Shown: positions 51,801-61,622 of the stretch, piece after piece
How positions within the stretch are numbered: the stretch's first letter is position 1
How the letters are laid out: every line of letters begins with the position of its first letter
Made by a program: the position numbers and the translations under genes
Assembly: GCA_963827725.1 (NCBI GenBank)
Contig: CAWHBM010000003.1
Span: 1 to 64,000, forward strand
Direction: 5' to 3'
Length of the DNA: 64,000 nt
Source of the DNA: VAXT01 sp963827725
Lineage (GTDB): Bacteria > Actinomycetota > Thermoleophilia > Gaiellales > Gaiellaceae
The notes under the pieces: generated by a model
The model's database searches: none
Seen by the model: the letters and a program-made list of their open reading frames with translations, nothing else
Told to the model about the DNA's origin: nothing

Positions 51801-52943
51801 ATGAACCGTGCGCGCGGACTCGGAGCCTTGCTCGCTCTCCCGGTGTTTCTGATCGGCGGAGGAGCGGGGGCGCGCGCGGATCAAGGCCCTGTTCTACGCG
51901 TGGCCGTTGGCGGCGGAGGACGGGTGCTGAGCTCGGACGGCCTGGTCGATTGCGCTCGGCCCTGCTCTCTCCGCTATCCGCGCGGCAGGATGCTGACGCT
52001 GACCGCGAAGCCCGCCGCGAACTACCTGTTCGTACGCTGGTCGGGCGATTGCATCGGAGTCGCTCCGATCTGCGACGTCGCGCTCGACCGGAGCACGTCC
52101 GTCCGAGCGATCTTTGTCGGTGAACCGGTCGTACTGGCGGTCTCGGTCGGAGGCCCCGGAAAGGTCACGAGCGTCCCGGCGGGACTCGACTGCGGCGGAG
52201 CTGCCTACGCCTGCCTCCTCACGGCCCCGTATGCGTCGAACGTCACGCTGAGCCCGATTCCCGACAGCACGGGACGCTTCGGCGCCTGGGACGGACCGTG
52301 TTCGTCGGCCGGGGTCGGGGCCTGCACCGTCCGGCTCCAAAACCCGCGGACCGAGACGGCAGCCGCCTTTGGCCATAGCTCGCCGCAGTCGGGAGAGCAG
52401 CCACTGACCGTGACTCGGTACGACTCCCTCGTCCACGTGACGAGTCAGCCGGCGGGGATCGACTGTCCGCCTGCCTGCATGGAGTCGTTCCCTTCGGGCA
52501 CCGTCGTCACGCTGCGCCTGAACCGCGGACAGTGGCAGCCCGCGTGCAGTGGCAAGTACCTCGATCGCTGCGCGGTGGTGCTCGACGCCCCGACCGAGGT
52601 CGGAGTCGCCCCGCCTCCACCGCCGCCGCCGCTGCCCGTGCCTCGCCGTGACGTGCAGGTGCAGGTGACGGTTTCGGGCTCGGGCCTCGTCAGGTCAGCT
52701 GACGGGCGGATCCGTTGCGGCTGGTCTCCGAGGCCCCGGTTTCGCTGCAGCGCGTTGTTCTTTCTCGGGCGCGGAAACAGGATCGAGGTGCCCCTGAGCA
52801 CGAAGGCGGGGCCGCATGCTCGCTTCGCCCGCTGGGGCGGATCGTGCCGCGGAGCGAAGCCGACCTGCAAGCGTCGGATCGTAGGTTCCCGCCTACCCGT
52901 GCGGCCGTTCCCGGTGACGGGCCTGTTCCGCGTCAGGCGTTGA
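51801..52943 (+). CDS. Secreted Cys-rich protein with InlB-B-type repeats
   Basis: A 380-aa protein with a signal peptide (residues 1-27). Repeated units have the pattern VSxGGxGxVxSxPxGxDC, then C and a long strand region, and RWSGDCIGVAPICDVAL- or WGGSCRGAKPTCKRRI-like ends. These are divergent Listeria-Bacteroides/InlB B-like repeats with paired cysteines. A Pro-rich linker (VAPPPPPPPLPVP) separates the last unit. No enzyme motif. It is probably a cell-surface or matrix protein. TAAGCT stands 12 bases before the ATG. Confidence 0.78.
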   Translation: MNRARGLGALLALPVFLIGGGAGARADQGPVLRVAVGGGGRVLSSDGLVDCARPCSLRYPRGRMLTLTAKPAANYLFVRWSGDCIGVAPICDVALDRSTSVRAIFVGEPVVLAVSVGGPGKVTSVPAGLDCGGAAYACLLTAPYASNVTLSPIPDSTGRFGAWDGPCSSAGVGACTVRLQNPRTETAAAFGHSSPQSGEQPLTVTRYDSLVHVTSQPAGIDCPPACMESFPSGTVVTLRLNRGQWQPACSGKYLDRCAVVLDAPTEVGVAPPPPPPPLPVPRRDVQVQVTVSGSGLVRSADGRIRCGWSPRPRFRCSALFFLGRGNRIEVPLSTKAGPHARFARWGGSCRGAKPTCKRRIVGSRLPVRPFPVTGLFRVRR

Positions 52944-52956
52944 CGGGCTGCAGCGC

Positions 52957-54487
<1,531 letters not shown>

Positions 54488-54493
54488 GCGGTC

Positions 54494-54509
54494 AGCCTAG
54501 CGCTAAGGT
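54494..54509. promoter_or_regulatory. Face-to-face -10 boxes for mmsA and the transaminase
   Basis: On the minus strand TAGGCT (54499-54494) is six bases before the mmsA ATG. On the plus strand TAAGGT (54504-54509) is six bases before the transaminase ATG. Four bases separate the two boxes and only 28 bp separate the genes. Both mRNAs should be leaderless. Confidence 0.55.
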
Positions 54510-54515
54510 TGCCGC

Positions 54516-55841
54516 ATGGCCATCGTCGAGAGCGGCGACCGCGTCACGGCCGACGACGCGAAGCACGTCCTCCACTCGTGGTCGGTGCGGTCCGCCATCG
54601 ACCCGATCCCGATCGCGGGCGCCGAAGGCCGCTACTTCTGGGACTTCGACGGCAAGCGCTACCTCGACTTCGCGTCACAGCTCGTCAACGTCTCGCTCGG
54701 GCACCAGCACCCGAAGGTGATCGCGGCGATCAAGGAGCAGGCCGACCAGCTCTGCACGATCGGGCCGATGATGGCGAACGAGAAGCGCTCCGAGCTGGCG
54801 CGGCTGCTCGCCGAGGTGACTCCGGGCGACCTGACGATGTCGTTCTTCACGAACGGCGGCGCCGAGGCCAACGAGAACGCGATCAAGCTCGCCCGTTGGT
54901 ATACGGGGCGGCCGAAGATCGTCGCGCGCTACCGCTCCTACCACGGCGCGACCGCGGGGGCGATCTCCGCGACCGGCGACCCGCGGCGCTGGCCCGCCGA
55001 GCCGGGCGTGCCGGGGATCGTCCGCATGCTCGACCCGTACACCTACCGCTGCCCGGCGGGGCATCCCGATCCGTGCCCGGTCTGCACCGGCGCGCCGCAC
55101 CTCGAGGAGATCCTCCAGTACGAGGGCGCGCAGAACGTCGCGGCCGTGATCCTCGAAACCGTGACCGGCACGAACGGCGTCATCCCGCCGCCACCCGGTT
55201 ACCTGCAGTCGGTGCGCGAGGTCTGCGACCGCCACGGGATCCTGCTGATCCTCGACGAGGTCATGGCCGGCTTCGGCCGCACCGGCAAGTGGTTCGCCTG
55301 CGAGAACTGGGACGTCGTCCCGGACATCATCACGCTCGCCAAGGGGATCAACTCCGGCTACGTGCCGCTCGGGGCGATGACCGTCTCGCAGCCGATCGCG
55401 GACTGGCTCCAGGACAAGTACTTCGCGGGCGGGCTGACGTACAGCGGCCATCCGCTCGCGTGCGCGTCGGGCGTGGCGTCGATCGAGGCGTTCCGCGAGG
55501 AGGGCATCGTCGAGAACGCGGCCGCGATGGGCGAGGTGCTCGGCGACGGGCTTGCGCGGCTCGCCGACAAGCACGAGTCGATCGGCGAGGTGCGCGGCCT
55601 CGGGCTCTTCTACGGCGTCGAGCTGGTCAAGGATCGCGAGACGCGCGAGCCGCTCGTCCCGTTCAACGCGTCAGGCGAGGCGTTCGCGCCGATGGCGAAG
55701 ATCGGCAAGGCCGCCCTCGCGAACGGCCTCTACCTGATGACGCACTGGAACGTGATCATCGTCGCACCGCCCCTGACGATCACGCGCGAAGAGCTCGACG
55801 AGGGCCTTGAGAAGCTCGACGAGGCTCTGGCAGCGTCGTAG
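54516..55841 (+). CDS. Class III aminotransferase (omega-amino acid type)
   Basis: A 441-aa PLP enzyme. FTNGGAEANENAIKLAR is the phosphate-binding region, ARYRSYHGATAGAISATGDP the substrate loop, LLILDEVMAGFGRTGKWFAC holds the PLP Asp, and ITLAKGINSGYVPLGA the Schiff-base Lys. The divergent semialdehyde dehydrogenase suggests it deaminates beta-alanine or 3-aminoisobutyrate to the semialdehyde that MmsA oxidises. Taurine or GABA substrates remain possible. Its mRNA appears leaderless. Confidence 0.9.
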   Translation: MAIVESGDRVTADDAKHVLHSWSVRSAIDPIPIAGAEGRYFWDFDGKRYLDFASQLVNVSLGHQHPKVIAAIKEQADQLCTIGPMMANEKRSELARLLAEVTPGDLTMSFFTNGGAEANENAIKLARWYTGRPKIVARYRSYHGATAGAISATGDPRRWPAEPGVPGIVRMLDPYTYRCPAGHPDPCPVCTGAPHLEEILQYEGAQNVAAVILETVTGTNGVIPPPPGYLQSVREVCDRHGILLILDEVMAGFGRTGKWFACENWDVVPDIITLAKGINSGYVPLGAMTVSQPIADWLQDKYFAGGLTYSGHPLACASGVASIEAFREEGIVENAAAMGEVLGDGLARLADKHESIGEVRGLGLFYGVELVKDRETREPLVPFNASGEAFAPMAKIGKAALANGLYLMTHWNVIIVAPPLTITREELDEGLEKLDEALAAS

Positions 55842-55844
55842 ACT
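55839..55844 (+). promoter_or_regulatory. -10 box of the 46-aa peptide gene
   Basis: TAGACT, whose TAG is the transaminase stop codon, with exactly six bases to the ATG at 55851. It gives the small gene its own leaderless promoter. Confidence 0.45.
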
Positions 55845-55850
55845 CATCGC

Positions 55851-55991
55851 ATGGCCAAGCAAGAAGAGCACGAGCGGGACGAGCCCGAGCTCGAGGATCT
55901 CGAGGTGGACGAGGAAGCAGCCGAGGATGTGCGCGGCGGTCGCCCTCCCGGGCCTCCCGGAGACCCGGTTCCGATCCCCTATCCGAACTAG
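55851..55991 (+). CDS. 46-aa peptide with Gly-Gly leader-like motif
   Basis: A short gene encoding a very acidic first half (KQEEHERDEPELEDLEVDEE) that leads into AAEDVRGG. A Pro/Gly-rich tail of 16 residues (RPPGPPGDPVPIPYPN) follows. The layout, acidic helix ending in GG then a short different tail, is that of double-glycine leader peptides of bacteriocins and other ribosomal peptides. No maturation enzyme or peptidase-type ABC exporter is adjacent. It has its own TAGACT box and ends within the convergent holB stop. Confidence 0.6.
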   Translation: MAKQEEHERDEPELEDLEVDEEAAEDVRGGRPPGPPGDPVPIPYPN

Positions 55992-57065
55992 ACGAGCGCC
56001 GCCGCAAACTCGCGGCGAAGCTTGACGAAGAGCGCCTCGAGCGCGAGGCCTGCCTGGAGCTGCAGCTCCTCGAAGAGGCGCCACGTCTCTCGCACCGCCT
56101 CGGCCGCGGCCTCCGCGCCCGGTAACTGCTCAACGGTTGCGTCTTCCCGCAGCTCCGCGAGTCGATCGACGTGCGCCGCCGCCGACTCGGCGCCCGCTGC
56201 GACGACGACGAGGTCCCGGTACCACGCTTCGAGCTCCTCGAGGCAGAGCAGGACCTCCTCGCGCTCGGCTCCCCGCATCGCGCGGCGGGTTCGCTGCTCC
56301 TTCTCGCGCGGAGTCAGGTCGATCTCCTGGTTCTCGGCCTGCGCCACCTCCTTCGCCTCGGCCGCCCGCTCTCCCGCGATGCCCATCAGGACCTCGGCCG
56401 CTGCGTGCGGCTCGAACCCCGGATCGCGATAGACCGAGCGCGCGACCTCGAGCACGGCCTCGCGCCGTCTCGCCGCCTGCGGATCGAGCAACCGCTCGAC
56501 ACGATCGAGCCGACCGCCCGCGACCCGGGCGAGCGAGGCCGCCTCCTCGTCCGAGAGCCCGGGCGCGCGCCGGGCGATCTCCTCCCGCACGGTCTTCTCG
56601 GCCAGCCGCCGAAACGGCACGAGCTGGCAGCGCGAGCGGATCGTCGCGGACAGCGGGCCGAGGTCGTCGGCGACGAGCACAACGACGGCATACGGCGGCG
56701 GTTCCTCGAGGTCCTTGAGCAGCGCGTCGGCCGCCTCGTCGTTCAGCGAGTGCGCTCCGAAGATCAGGTAGACGCGGCGGTCGGCCTCGAACGGCCGCAT
56801 GTGCAGGTCGTGCCGGAGCTCGCGGATCGCGTCGATCCGGATCTGGTCGCCGAGCGGCTCGAGCAGATAGAGGTCCGGGATGGGTACGCCGCTCGACCCG
56901 TCCGGGATCGCCCAGCAGCGCTCCCGCGAAGCCGATCGCAGCGCGGCGCTTGCCCACTCCCGGCGGCCCGTGGAAGAGGTACGCGTGCGCCGGGCCCTCC
57001 GCGAGGGCGGCGTCGAGCAGGCGGCGGGCCTCGGCCTGCTCAGGAAAGCCCTGGAAGTGAGTCAT
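55988..57065 (-). pseudogene. holB: DNA polymerase III delta-prime subunit, one frameshift
   Basis: It starts at the ATG at 57065, overlapping tmk. N-terminal MTHFQGFPEQAEARRLLDAA, Walker A-like YLFHGPPGVGKRRAAIGFAG. An extra G in ATCCCGGACC near 56885 breaks the frame. It resumes as DLYLLEPLGDQIRIDAIREL in the other frame, then YLIFGAHSLNDEAADALLKD, ATIRSRCQLVPFR (sensor/arginine finger) and a C-terminal helical domain. About 358 aa when repaired. It is a clamp-loader subunit that is essential in bacteria, so the break is almost surely a sequence error. Confidence 0.88.
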
Positions 57066-57636
57066 GCACCTCCTTCGCGATCTCCTCGGGCGCCTTCGCG
57101 CCGTCGAGCGTGACTATCCGAGCCCCGAAGATCGCGCCGAGCTCGCGGTAGGCCTTGTCGACCGCGTGCAGGAACTCTGCGCCCTCGCGTTCGATGCGGT
57201 CGGAAGCCAGACCGGTCCGGCGAGCGCCCTCCTCCGGGTCGACGAGCAAGAGGAACGTCACGTCGGGAAGGATGCCGCGGATCGCGTCGATGTTCAGAGC
57301 GAGCACGCGATCCACGCCGAGGCCGCGCGCGATCCCCTGGTAGGCGAGCGACGAGTCGAGGTAGCGATCGCACACGACGTCGGCTCCCCGCTCGAGCGCC
57401 GGCCCGATCACCTCGGCGACGAGCTCGGCCCGCGCGGCCGCGAAGAGAGCCGCTTCCGCCCACGGCGAGATCTTCGTCCCGCCGAGGAGCAGCTCGCGCA
57501 CTTTCTCACCGAGATCCGTGCCTCCGGGCTCACGTGTTCCGACGACTTCGCGGCCCAACTCTTCGAGGTGCGCCCGCAGCAGCTCGACCTGGGTGGTCTT
57601 GCCTGAGCCGTCCAGGCCCTCGAAAGTGACGAACAC
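57040..57636 (-). CDS. tmk: Thymidylate kinase
   Basis: A 198-aa kinase. P-loop FVTFEGLDGSGKTTQVELL, DRx motif VVCDRYLDSSLAYQG, and the lid region LLLVDPEEGARRTGLASDR. It phosphorylates dTMP to dTDP. The GTG start at 57636 has TATCCT six bases upstream and no Shine-Dalgarno. Its end overlaps the holB start by 26 bp; the tmk-holB pairing is common in bacteria. Confidence 0.94.
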   Translation of the reverse strand: MFVTFEGLDGSGKTTQVELLRAHLEELGREVVGTREPGGTDLGEKVRELLLGGTKISPWAEAALFAAARAELVAEVIGPALERGADVVCDRYLDSSLAYQGIARGLGVDRVLALNIDAIRGILPDVTFLLLVDPEEGARRTGLASDRIEREGAEFLHAVDKAYRELGAIFGARIVTLDGAKAPEEIAKEVHDSLPGLS

Positions 57637-57641
57637 CCGCC

Positions 57642-57648
57642 TAGGATA
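57642..57648. promoter_or_regulatory. Overlapping face-to-face -10 boxes for tmk and the epimerase
   Basis: The 7-bp TAGGATA is TAGGAT on the plus strand (six bases before the GTG at 57654) and TATCCT on the minus strand (six bases before the GTG at 57636). The boxes share five of six positions, and the two start codons are only 17 bp apart. Confidence 0.55.
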
Positions 57649-57653
57649 CGAGC

Positions 57654-58559
57654 GTGGCGGTTCTCGTCACCGGAGGAGCGGGGTTCATCGGCTCGCACGT
57701 CGCAGAGGCGCTCGTCGCCCGCGGCGAGGACGTCGTGGTCCTGGACGACCTCTCGTCGGGAAAGCGCGAGAACCTCCCCGAGGGCGTGAGGCTCGTCGAG
57801 GGCGACATCCGCGAGCCGCAGGACGACCTGTTCGCGGAGATCAACCCGGCGGTCTGCTTTCACCTCGCGGCGCAGGCAGACGTGCGGGTCTCGGTCGCGC
57901 GGCCCGAGCACGACGCCGCGATCAACGTCCTCGGAACCGTCAACCTGCTCCAGGCCGCGCTCGAGCAGGACACGCGGATCGTCTTCAGCTCCACGGGCGG
58001 CGCGATCTACGGCGAATGCGAGCGGCCTGCTCCCGAGGATGCACCGAGGCGTCCGCTCGCGCCCTACGGGACGTCGAAGCTCGCCGGCGAGGAGTACCTG
58101 GCGACCTACAACCGGTTGCACGAGACGCGTCACGTGACGCTTCGCTTCGGGAACGTCTACGGGCCGCGGCAGGATCCGCACGGCGAGGCGGGCGTGGTGG
58201 CGATCTTCTTCAACCGGCTCCTGAGCGGGGAGCAGCCGAAGATCTTCGGCGACGGGAGCCAGACGCGCGACTACGTGTACGTCGCGGACGTCGTGCGCGC
58301 GACGCTGGCCGCGGCCGAGCTGGACGGAGGAGTGTTCAACGTCGGAACCGGGCGCGAGACCTCCGTCGTCGAGCTCTCCGAGCTGTGCCGTCGGGTCGCA
58401 GGCAGGGAGGACGTCGAGCCGGTGTTCGCGCCGCCGCGTCCGGGTGAGCTGCAGCGGAGCGTGCTCGACATCAGCCGCGCGGTGGACGAGCTCGGCTGGC
58501 GGCCGGAGCACAGCCTCGAGGACGGGCTGCGCGAGACCTGGGAATCGATGGCCGGCTAG
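57654..58559 (+). CDS. NAD-dependent epimerase/dehydratase (UDP-glucose 4-epimerase-like)
   Basis: A 301-aa extended SDR. Rossmann motif VTGGAGFIGSHVAEALVARG, VCFHLAAQADVRVSV, the active-site FSSTGGAIYGE, and YGTSK with the catalytic Tyr and Lys. FGNVYGPRQDPHGEAGVV and GDGSQTRDYVYVADVV are the sugar-nucleotide binding blocks. Typical of UDP-glucose 4-epimerases and related nucleotide-sugar enzymes. It likely supplies a surface polysaccharide. It starts at a GTG with TAGGAT six bases upstream. Confidence 0.9.
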   Translation: MAVLVTGGAGFIGSHVAEALVARGEDVVVLDDLSSGKRENLPEGVRLVEGDIREPQDDLFAEINPAVCFHLAAQADVRVSVARPEHDAAINVLGTVNLLQAALEQDTRIVFSSTGGAIYGECERPAPEDAPRRPLAPYGTSKLAGEEYLATYNRLHETRHVTLRFGNVYGPRQDPHGEAGVVAIFFNRLLSGEQPKIFGDGSQTRDYVYVADVVRATLAAAELDGGVFNVGTGRETSVVELSELCRRVAGREDVEPVFAPPRPGELQRSVLDISRAVDELGWRPEHSLEDGLRETWESMAG

Positions 58560-58598
58560 GAAGGAACGGCCCGGGCCGAGGCGAATCACGTTCGGCCC

Positions 58599-59099
58599 GT
58601 GGAGATCTCGGCCCCCGCTCCCAGTCAGCTCGACCACCCCTGGCGCACCGCGACGCTCGTCGCCGCCGGCGTCGCGGTCTTCGAGCTCGTCATTCTGCTG
58701 ATCATTGGTATCGCGCTTCTGTCGAAGCCTCTGTCGGCGCACGCCAAGGAGACTGCGATCACGAGGGCGATGGGGATCCCGGCTGCACCCTCGCGTCCGG
58801 AGCCGAAGAGCGCGACCCTCTCGCGCGACGAGACCTCGGTGCTCGTCCTGAACGGGAACGGGATCGCCGGCGCTGCCGCCGACGCCGCCTCGCGCATACG
58901 CGCGCGCGGGTACTCGGTCACCGGAACCGGGAACGCGGCCCGCAGCTACGGCCAGAGCGTCGTCATGTATCGCGCCGGGCGCCGGCCGGAGGGCCAGCGG
59001 CTCGCAGCCGACCTCGGCATCCGCCTCGTGGCGCCGCTCGACGGCATCAAGCTGCGCGACCTCCTCGGCGCGCACGCCGTCGTCGTTCTCGGCACCTGA
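58599..59099 (+). CDS. LytR C-terminal domain protein
   Basis: A 166-aa protein starting at a GTG. One membrane helix lies at residues 20-42 (LVAAGVAVFELVILLIIGIA). A LytR_C domain covers residues 75-166 (SVLVLNGNGIAGAAADAASR, GYSVTGTGNAARSYGQSVVM, LAPLDG-type end). In Actinobacteria such proteins accompany LytR-CpsA-Psr ligases or stand alone; the role in wall polymer attachment is inferred. It lies 39 bp after the epimerase gene. Confidence 0.82.
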   Translation: MEISAPAPSQLDHPWRTATLVAAGVAVFELVILLIIGIALLSKPLSAHAKETAITRAMGIPAAPSRPEPKSATLSRDETSVLVLNGNGIAGAAADAASRIRARGYSVTGTGNAARSYGQSVVMYRAGRRPEGQRLAADLGIRLVAPLDGIKLRDLLGAHAVVVLGT

Positions 59100-59108
59100 A
59101 CTCGCGCG

Positions 59109-59558
59109 TCAGGCCAACCAGCGGCCGTCGCGCATCAGCTCGCGGTCGGACAGCTCGTTCACCTCGCGCCAAGCCTGAATGCGGCGGGGGGAGATACGGA
59201 ACCAGCGGTACGGCGTGGTCAGCGCACGCGGGTCGAAGCCGCTGCGCGCGGCGAAGCGGTCACCCTGCTGCTGCGGCAGCGCGTCGATCTCGAGGACCTC
59301 GACTTCGCCCTCGATCATGGACACGTCGCGGGTGTGGCCAAGCGCCAGCCGAACGGTTCGGGTGGTAGCCAGATTCCTGCCGGTGGGGCTATTCGTCGGC
59401 GTGGCCACGAGCAGCGTCTCGCCATCCCAGTCGAAGGACACCGGCACCAGATACGGCGCACCGTCCGCCGAGGCACTGGCCAACCAGAGATCGATGTCGT
59501 GGGTAAGCCGATGCTCGGTGTCGTGACGACGCTGGAGGCGGGAACGAGGGTCCTGCAC
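59109..59558 (-). CDS. Pyridoxamine 5'-phosphate oxidase-like flavin/F420 protein
   Basis: A 149-aa split-barrel protein (LWLASASADGAPYLVPVSFD, NLATTRTVRLALGHTRDVSM) of the pyridoxamine phosphate oxidase-like superfamily. Actinobacterial members often use F420 or FMN. The specific substrate is unknown. It starts at a GTG with TAAGCT eight bases upstream. Confidence 0.8.
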   Translation of the reverse strand: MQDPRSRLQRRHDTEHRLTHDIDLWLASASADGAPYLVPVSFDWDGETLLVATPTNSPTGRNLATTRTVRLALGHTRDVSMIEGEVEVLEIDALPQQQGDRFAARSGFDPRALTTPYRWFRISPRRIQAWREVNELSDRELMRDGRWLA

Positions 59559-59602
59559 CTCAGTCGAGCTTAAAAGACGAACGCGCGTCCTGTTAGCCCG
59601 TC

Positions 59603-61471
59603 CTATCCGGCACAGGCTTCGCCGAGGGCGAGGCGGGCCGGGCAGCCGTACGGGTCGAGCTCGATCGCGCGCCTGAGCTCCCGCACAGCGGCCGCGTCGT
59701 CGCCGAGCACCTCCTGGTCGAAGCGGCCGAGCTCGTACCAGGCGACCCAGTTGAGAGGCTGGAGCTCGACCGCGCGCACGTAGAGCTCACGCGCCCTCGG
59801 GAGGTGGTTCCGCGACTCCTCCGCCGAGGCCCACGCTTCGAGGGGCTCGATCGAGAGCGGATCGAGCGAGTGGGCGCTCTTCGCCGAGGCGACTGCGTCC
59901 TCCACGTCTCCGCGCTCGAGCTGGGCGTACGCATCGTCGACCTTGGCCGCCGCAACTCTCGGCGCGGCGATCGAGTACAGCCCGGCCCACGCGACGAGGA
60001 CGAGCACGAGCGCCCAGGCCCGGTGCCGGACACGCACGGCCTCCCCACGCCCGGTCGCAAGCAGGAAGCCGGTCACGAAGAAGAGCGGCCCGCAGAGGGC
60101 GACGAACTCCCAGTCGTAGTCGATCGCCCCGTGGACGAGAAACGTGGGCAACGCGACCCCGAGAGCAACCGCCGCCGCCCGCTCGTCGCCGTCCAGCCGC
60201 CCAAGCGCGCGCCAGGCGCCGAGCAGTGCCGCACCTGCCGCCCCGCCCGCGAGCAGGAGCCCGATGAGCCCCGTCTCGGACGCGAACTGCAGCGGCAGGC
60301 TGTGCACCTCGCGAACGACCACCGTGTTCGTGCGCAGCTGCCGGTGGACGAGCACGAAGGAGCCCGCGCCGGTGCCGCCGACAGGCTGCCCCTCGAAGGC
60401 CTCCCAGGCCTCCTTCCACCAATCCCAGCGGTTGTTGAGGCTTCCCTCGCTCAGGCGGCTCGGGCTCTGGCTGACCTGGTCGCCCTTCAGCGGGTTCCCC
60501 CGCGAGGCGATCACGCCGGCGCCGACGAGGAGCAGGACCGCGGCGACCCCGGCGGCGACCCGAAGCAAGACGCGCTGGCGCTCGGGGCTCGGCCGTTCGC
60601 GGGCGAGGAAGGCCGCGGCGAAGGCAAGGCCCGCGCCAAGCACGAACACGAGCGCGAACCACGCGCCGTCCTCGACCCGGACCGAGCGCGGCTGGCCGTC
60701 CTGCGAGATGCCGGGTAGCGCGAACGCAACAGCGAGCACGGCCGCAGCGGGTGCGGCAGCGATCACGAGCGCGGCCACGCTGTCGAAGCGCTCCCGCGTC
60801 AGCCAGAGCCAGAGGCCGACCACGACGAGCGCCGCGAGAATCCCCCCGCGCGAGTACGTAAGGACGAGCGCAACGAGGAGCGAGTAGAGGATCACGACCG
60901 CGCCGGCCCGCACCGCGCGGGAATACCGCTGCCTCGTCGCCGCCCAGAGCGCGAGCGGCAGACCAAAGGCGGCGACGAGCGCAAGCGCGTTCCAGTACCC
61001 GACCGGAGAGCGCAGGCGGGCGAGCCGGCCGTAATCGTCGTACAGCGCGGGCACGGCCTTCCCAGCCAGGGCCCAGAGACAGGTGGCTCCGATCAGCCCA
61101 CCGAGGAGCCAGACGGCGATGCGCGGTGCAACAGCCGACCCGACGAACGCACCCAGGACGCCGAAGGCGAGGTAGACGAGCCCGCGGTTGAAGTAGTCCC
61201 AGGAGCGGTCGGGCGCAGCCGACCAGAGGATCGTCACCCCGTTCCAGACGACGAAGCCTCCAGCGAGACAGGCGAACGCGAGCCCCTCTCGACCGATCGC
61301 CGGCACCGGAAGCAAGCCCCAGAGCGCAGCTCCGCAAGCGACGGCCGCGACCACCACGGCACCGGCCCCGATCCAGGCCACCGGCCCGTCGCTCGAGCCG
61401 CCTCCGAAGAAGAGCGAGGCGGCGAGGAGCACGCCGGCCGTCGCGAGCAGGGCCAGCGCTCCCGTCCGCAT
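59603..61471 (-). CDS. O-antigen ligase-like membrane protein with TPR tail
   Basis: A 622-aa protein with about 12 membrane helices over the first 480 residues. The Wzy_C-type region (ALVLTYSRGGILAALVVVGL, HSLPLQFASETGLIGLLLAG) is that of O-antigen ligases and polymerases. The soluble C-terminal 130 residues hold TPR-type helices (AYAQLERGDVEDAVASAKSA, ARELYVRAVELQPLNWVAWY, AAAVRELRRAIELDPYG). It may polymerise or attach a surface glycan. It starts at the ATG at 61471 with TAGCTT six bases upstream and a direct-repeat array behind that. Confidence 0.85.
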   Translation of the reverse strand: MRTGALALLATAGVLLAASLFFGGGSSDGPVAWIGAGAVVVAAVACGAALWGLLPVPAIGREGLAFACLAGGFVVWNGVTILWSAAPDRSWDYFNRGLVYLAFGVLGAFVGSAVAPRIAVWLLGGLIGATCLWALAGKAVPALYDDYGRLARLRSPVGYWNALALVAAFGLPLALWAATRQRYSRAVRAGAVVILYSLLVALVLTYSRGGILAALVVVGLWLWLTRERFDSVAALVIAAAPAAAVLAVAFALPGISQDGQPRSVRVEDGAWFALVFVLGAGLAFAAAFLARERPSPERQRVLLRVAAGVAAVLLLVGAGVIASRGNPLKGDQVSQSPSRLSEGSLNNRWDWWKEAWEAFEGQPVGGTGAGSFVLVHRQLRTNTVVVREVHSLPLQFASETGLIGLLLAGGAAGAALLGAWRALGRLDGDERAAAVALGVALPTFLVHGAIDYDWEFVALCGPLFFVTGFLLATGRGEAVRVRHRAWALVLVLVAWAGLYSIAAPRVAAAKVDDAYAQLERGDVEDAVASAKSAHSLDPLSIEPLEAWASAEESRNHLPRARELYVRAVELQPLNWVAWYELGRFDQEVLGDDAAAVRELRRAIELDPYGCPARLALGEACAG

Positions 61472-61477
61472 GGCGCG

Positions 61478-61483
61478 AAGCTA
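61478..61483 (-). promoter_or_regulatory. -10 box of the O-antigen ligase-like gene
   Basis: TAGCTT on the minus strand, six bases before the ATG at 61471. Confidence 0.5.
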
Positions 61484-61496
61484 CCACCCGGACCTC

Positions 61497-61524
61497 CCTT
61501 ACAAATGCTTAACAACCGGCTAAC
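61497..61524 (-). promoter_or_regulatory. Three-hexamer direct repeat, 11-bp pitch
   Basis: On the minus strand GTTAGC-N5-GTTAAG-N5-GTAAGG, at the -35 position of the O-antigen ligase-like gene. TTAGCCGGTTGTTAA agrees with TTAGCCAGTTCTTAA of the protease operator at 13 of 15 positions, so the same or a related regulator may bind. Confidence 0.45.
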
Positions 61525-61622
61525 GGGGGCATCACTCACGTCCGAGAGACTGCGGACAATGTCGTCGACCCCGAGAAGGTAGGTTTCGACCTATCGGTCC
61601 CGCCCGGATCACTGCCGTCACC

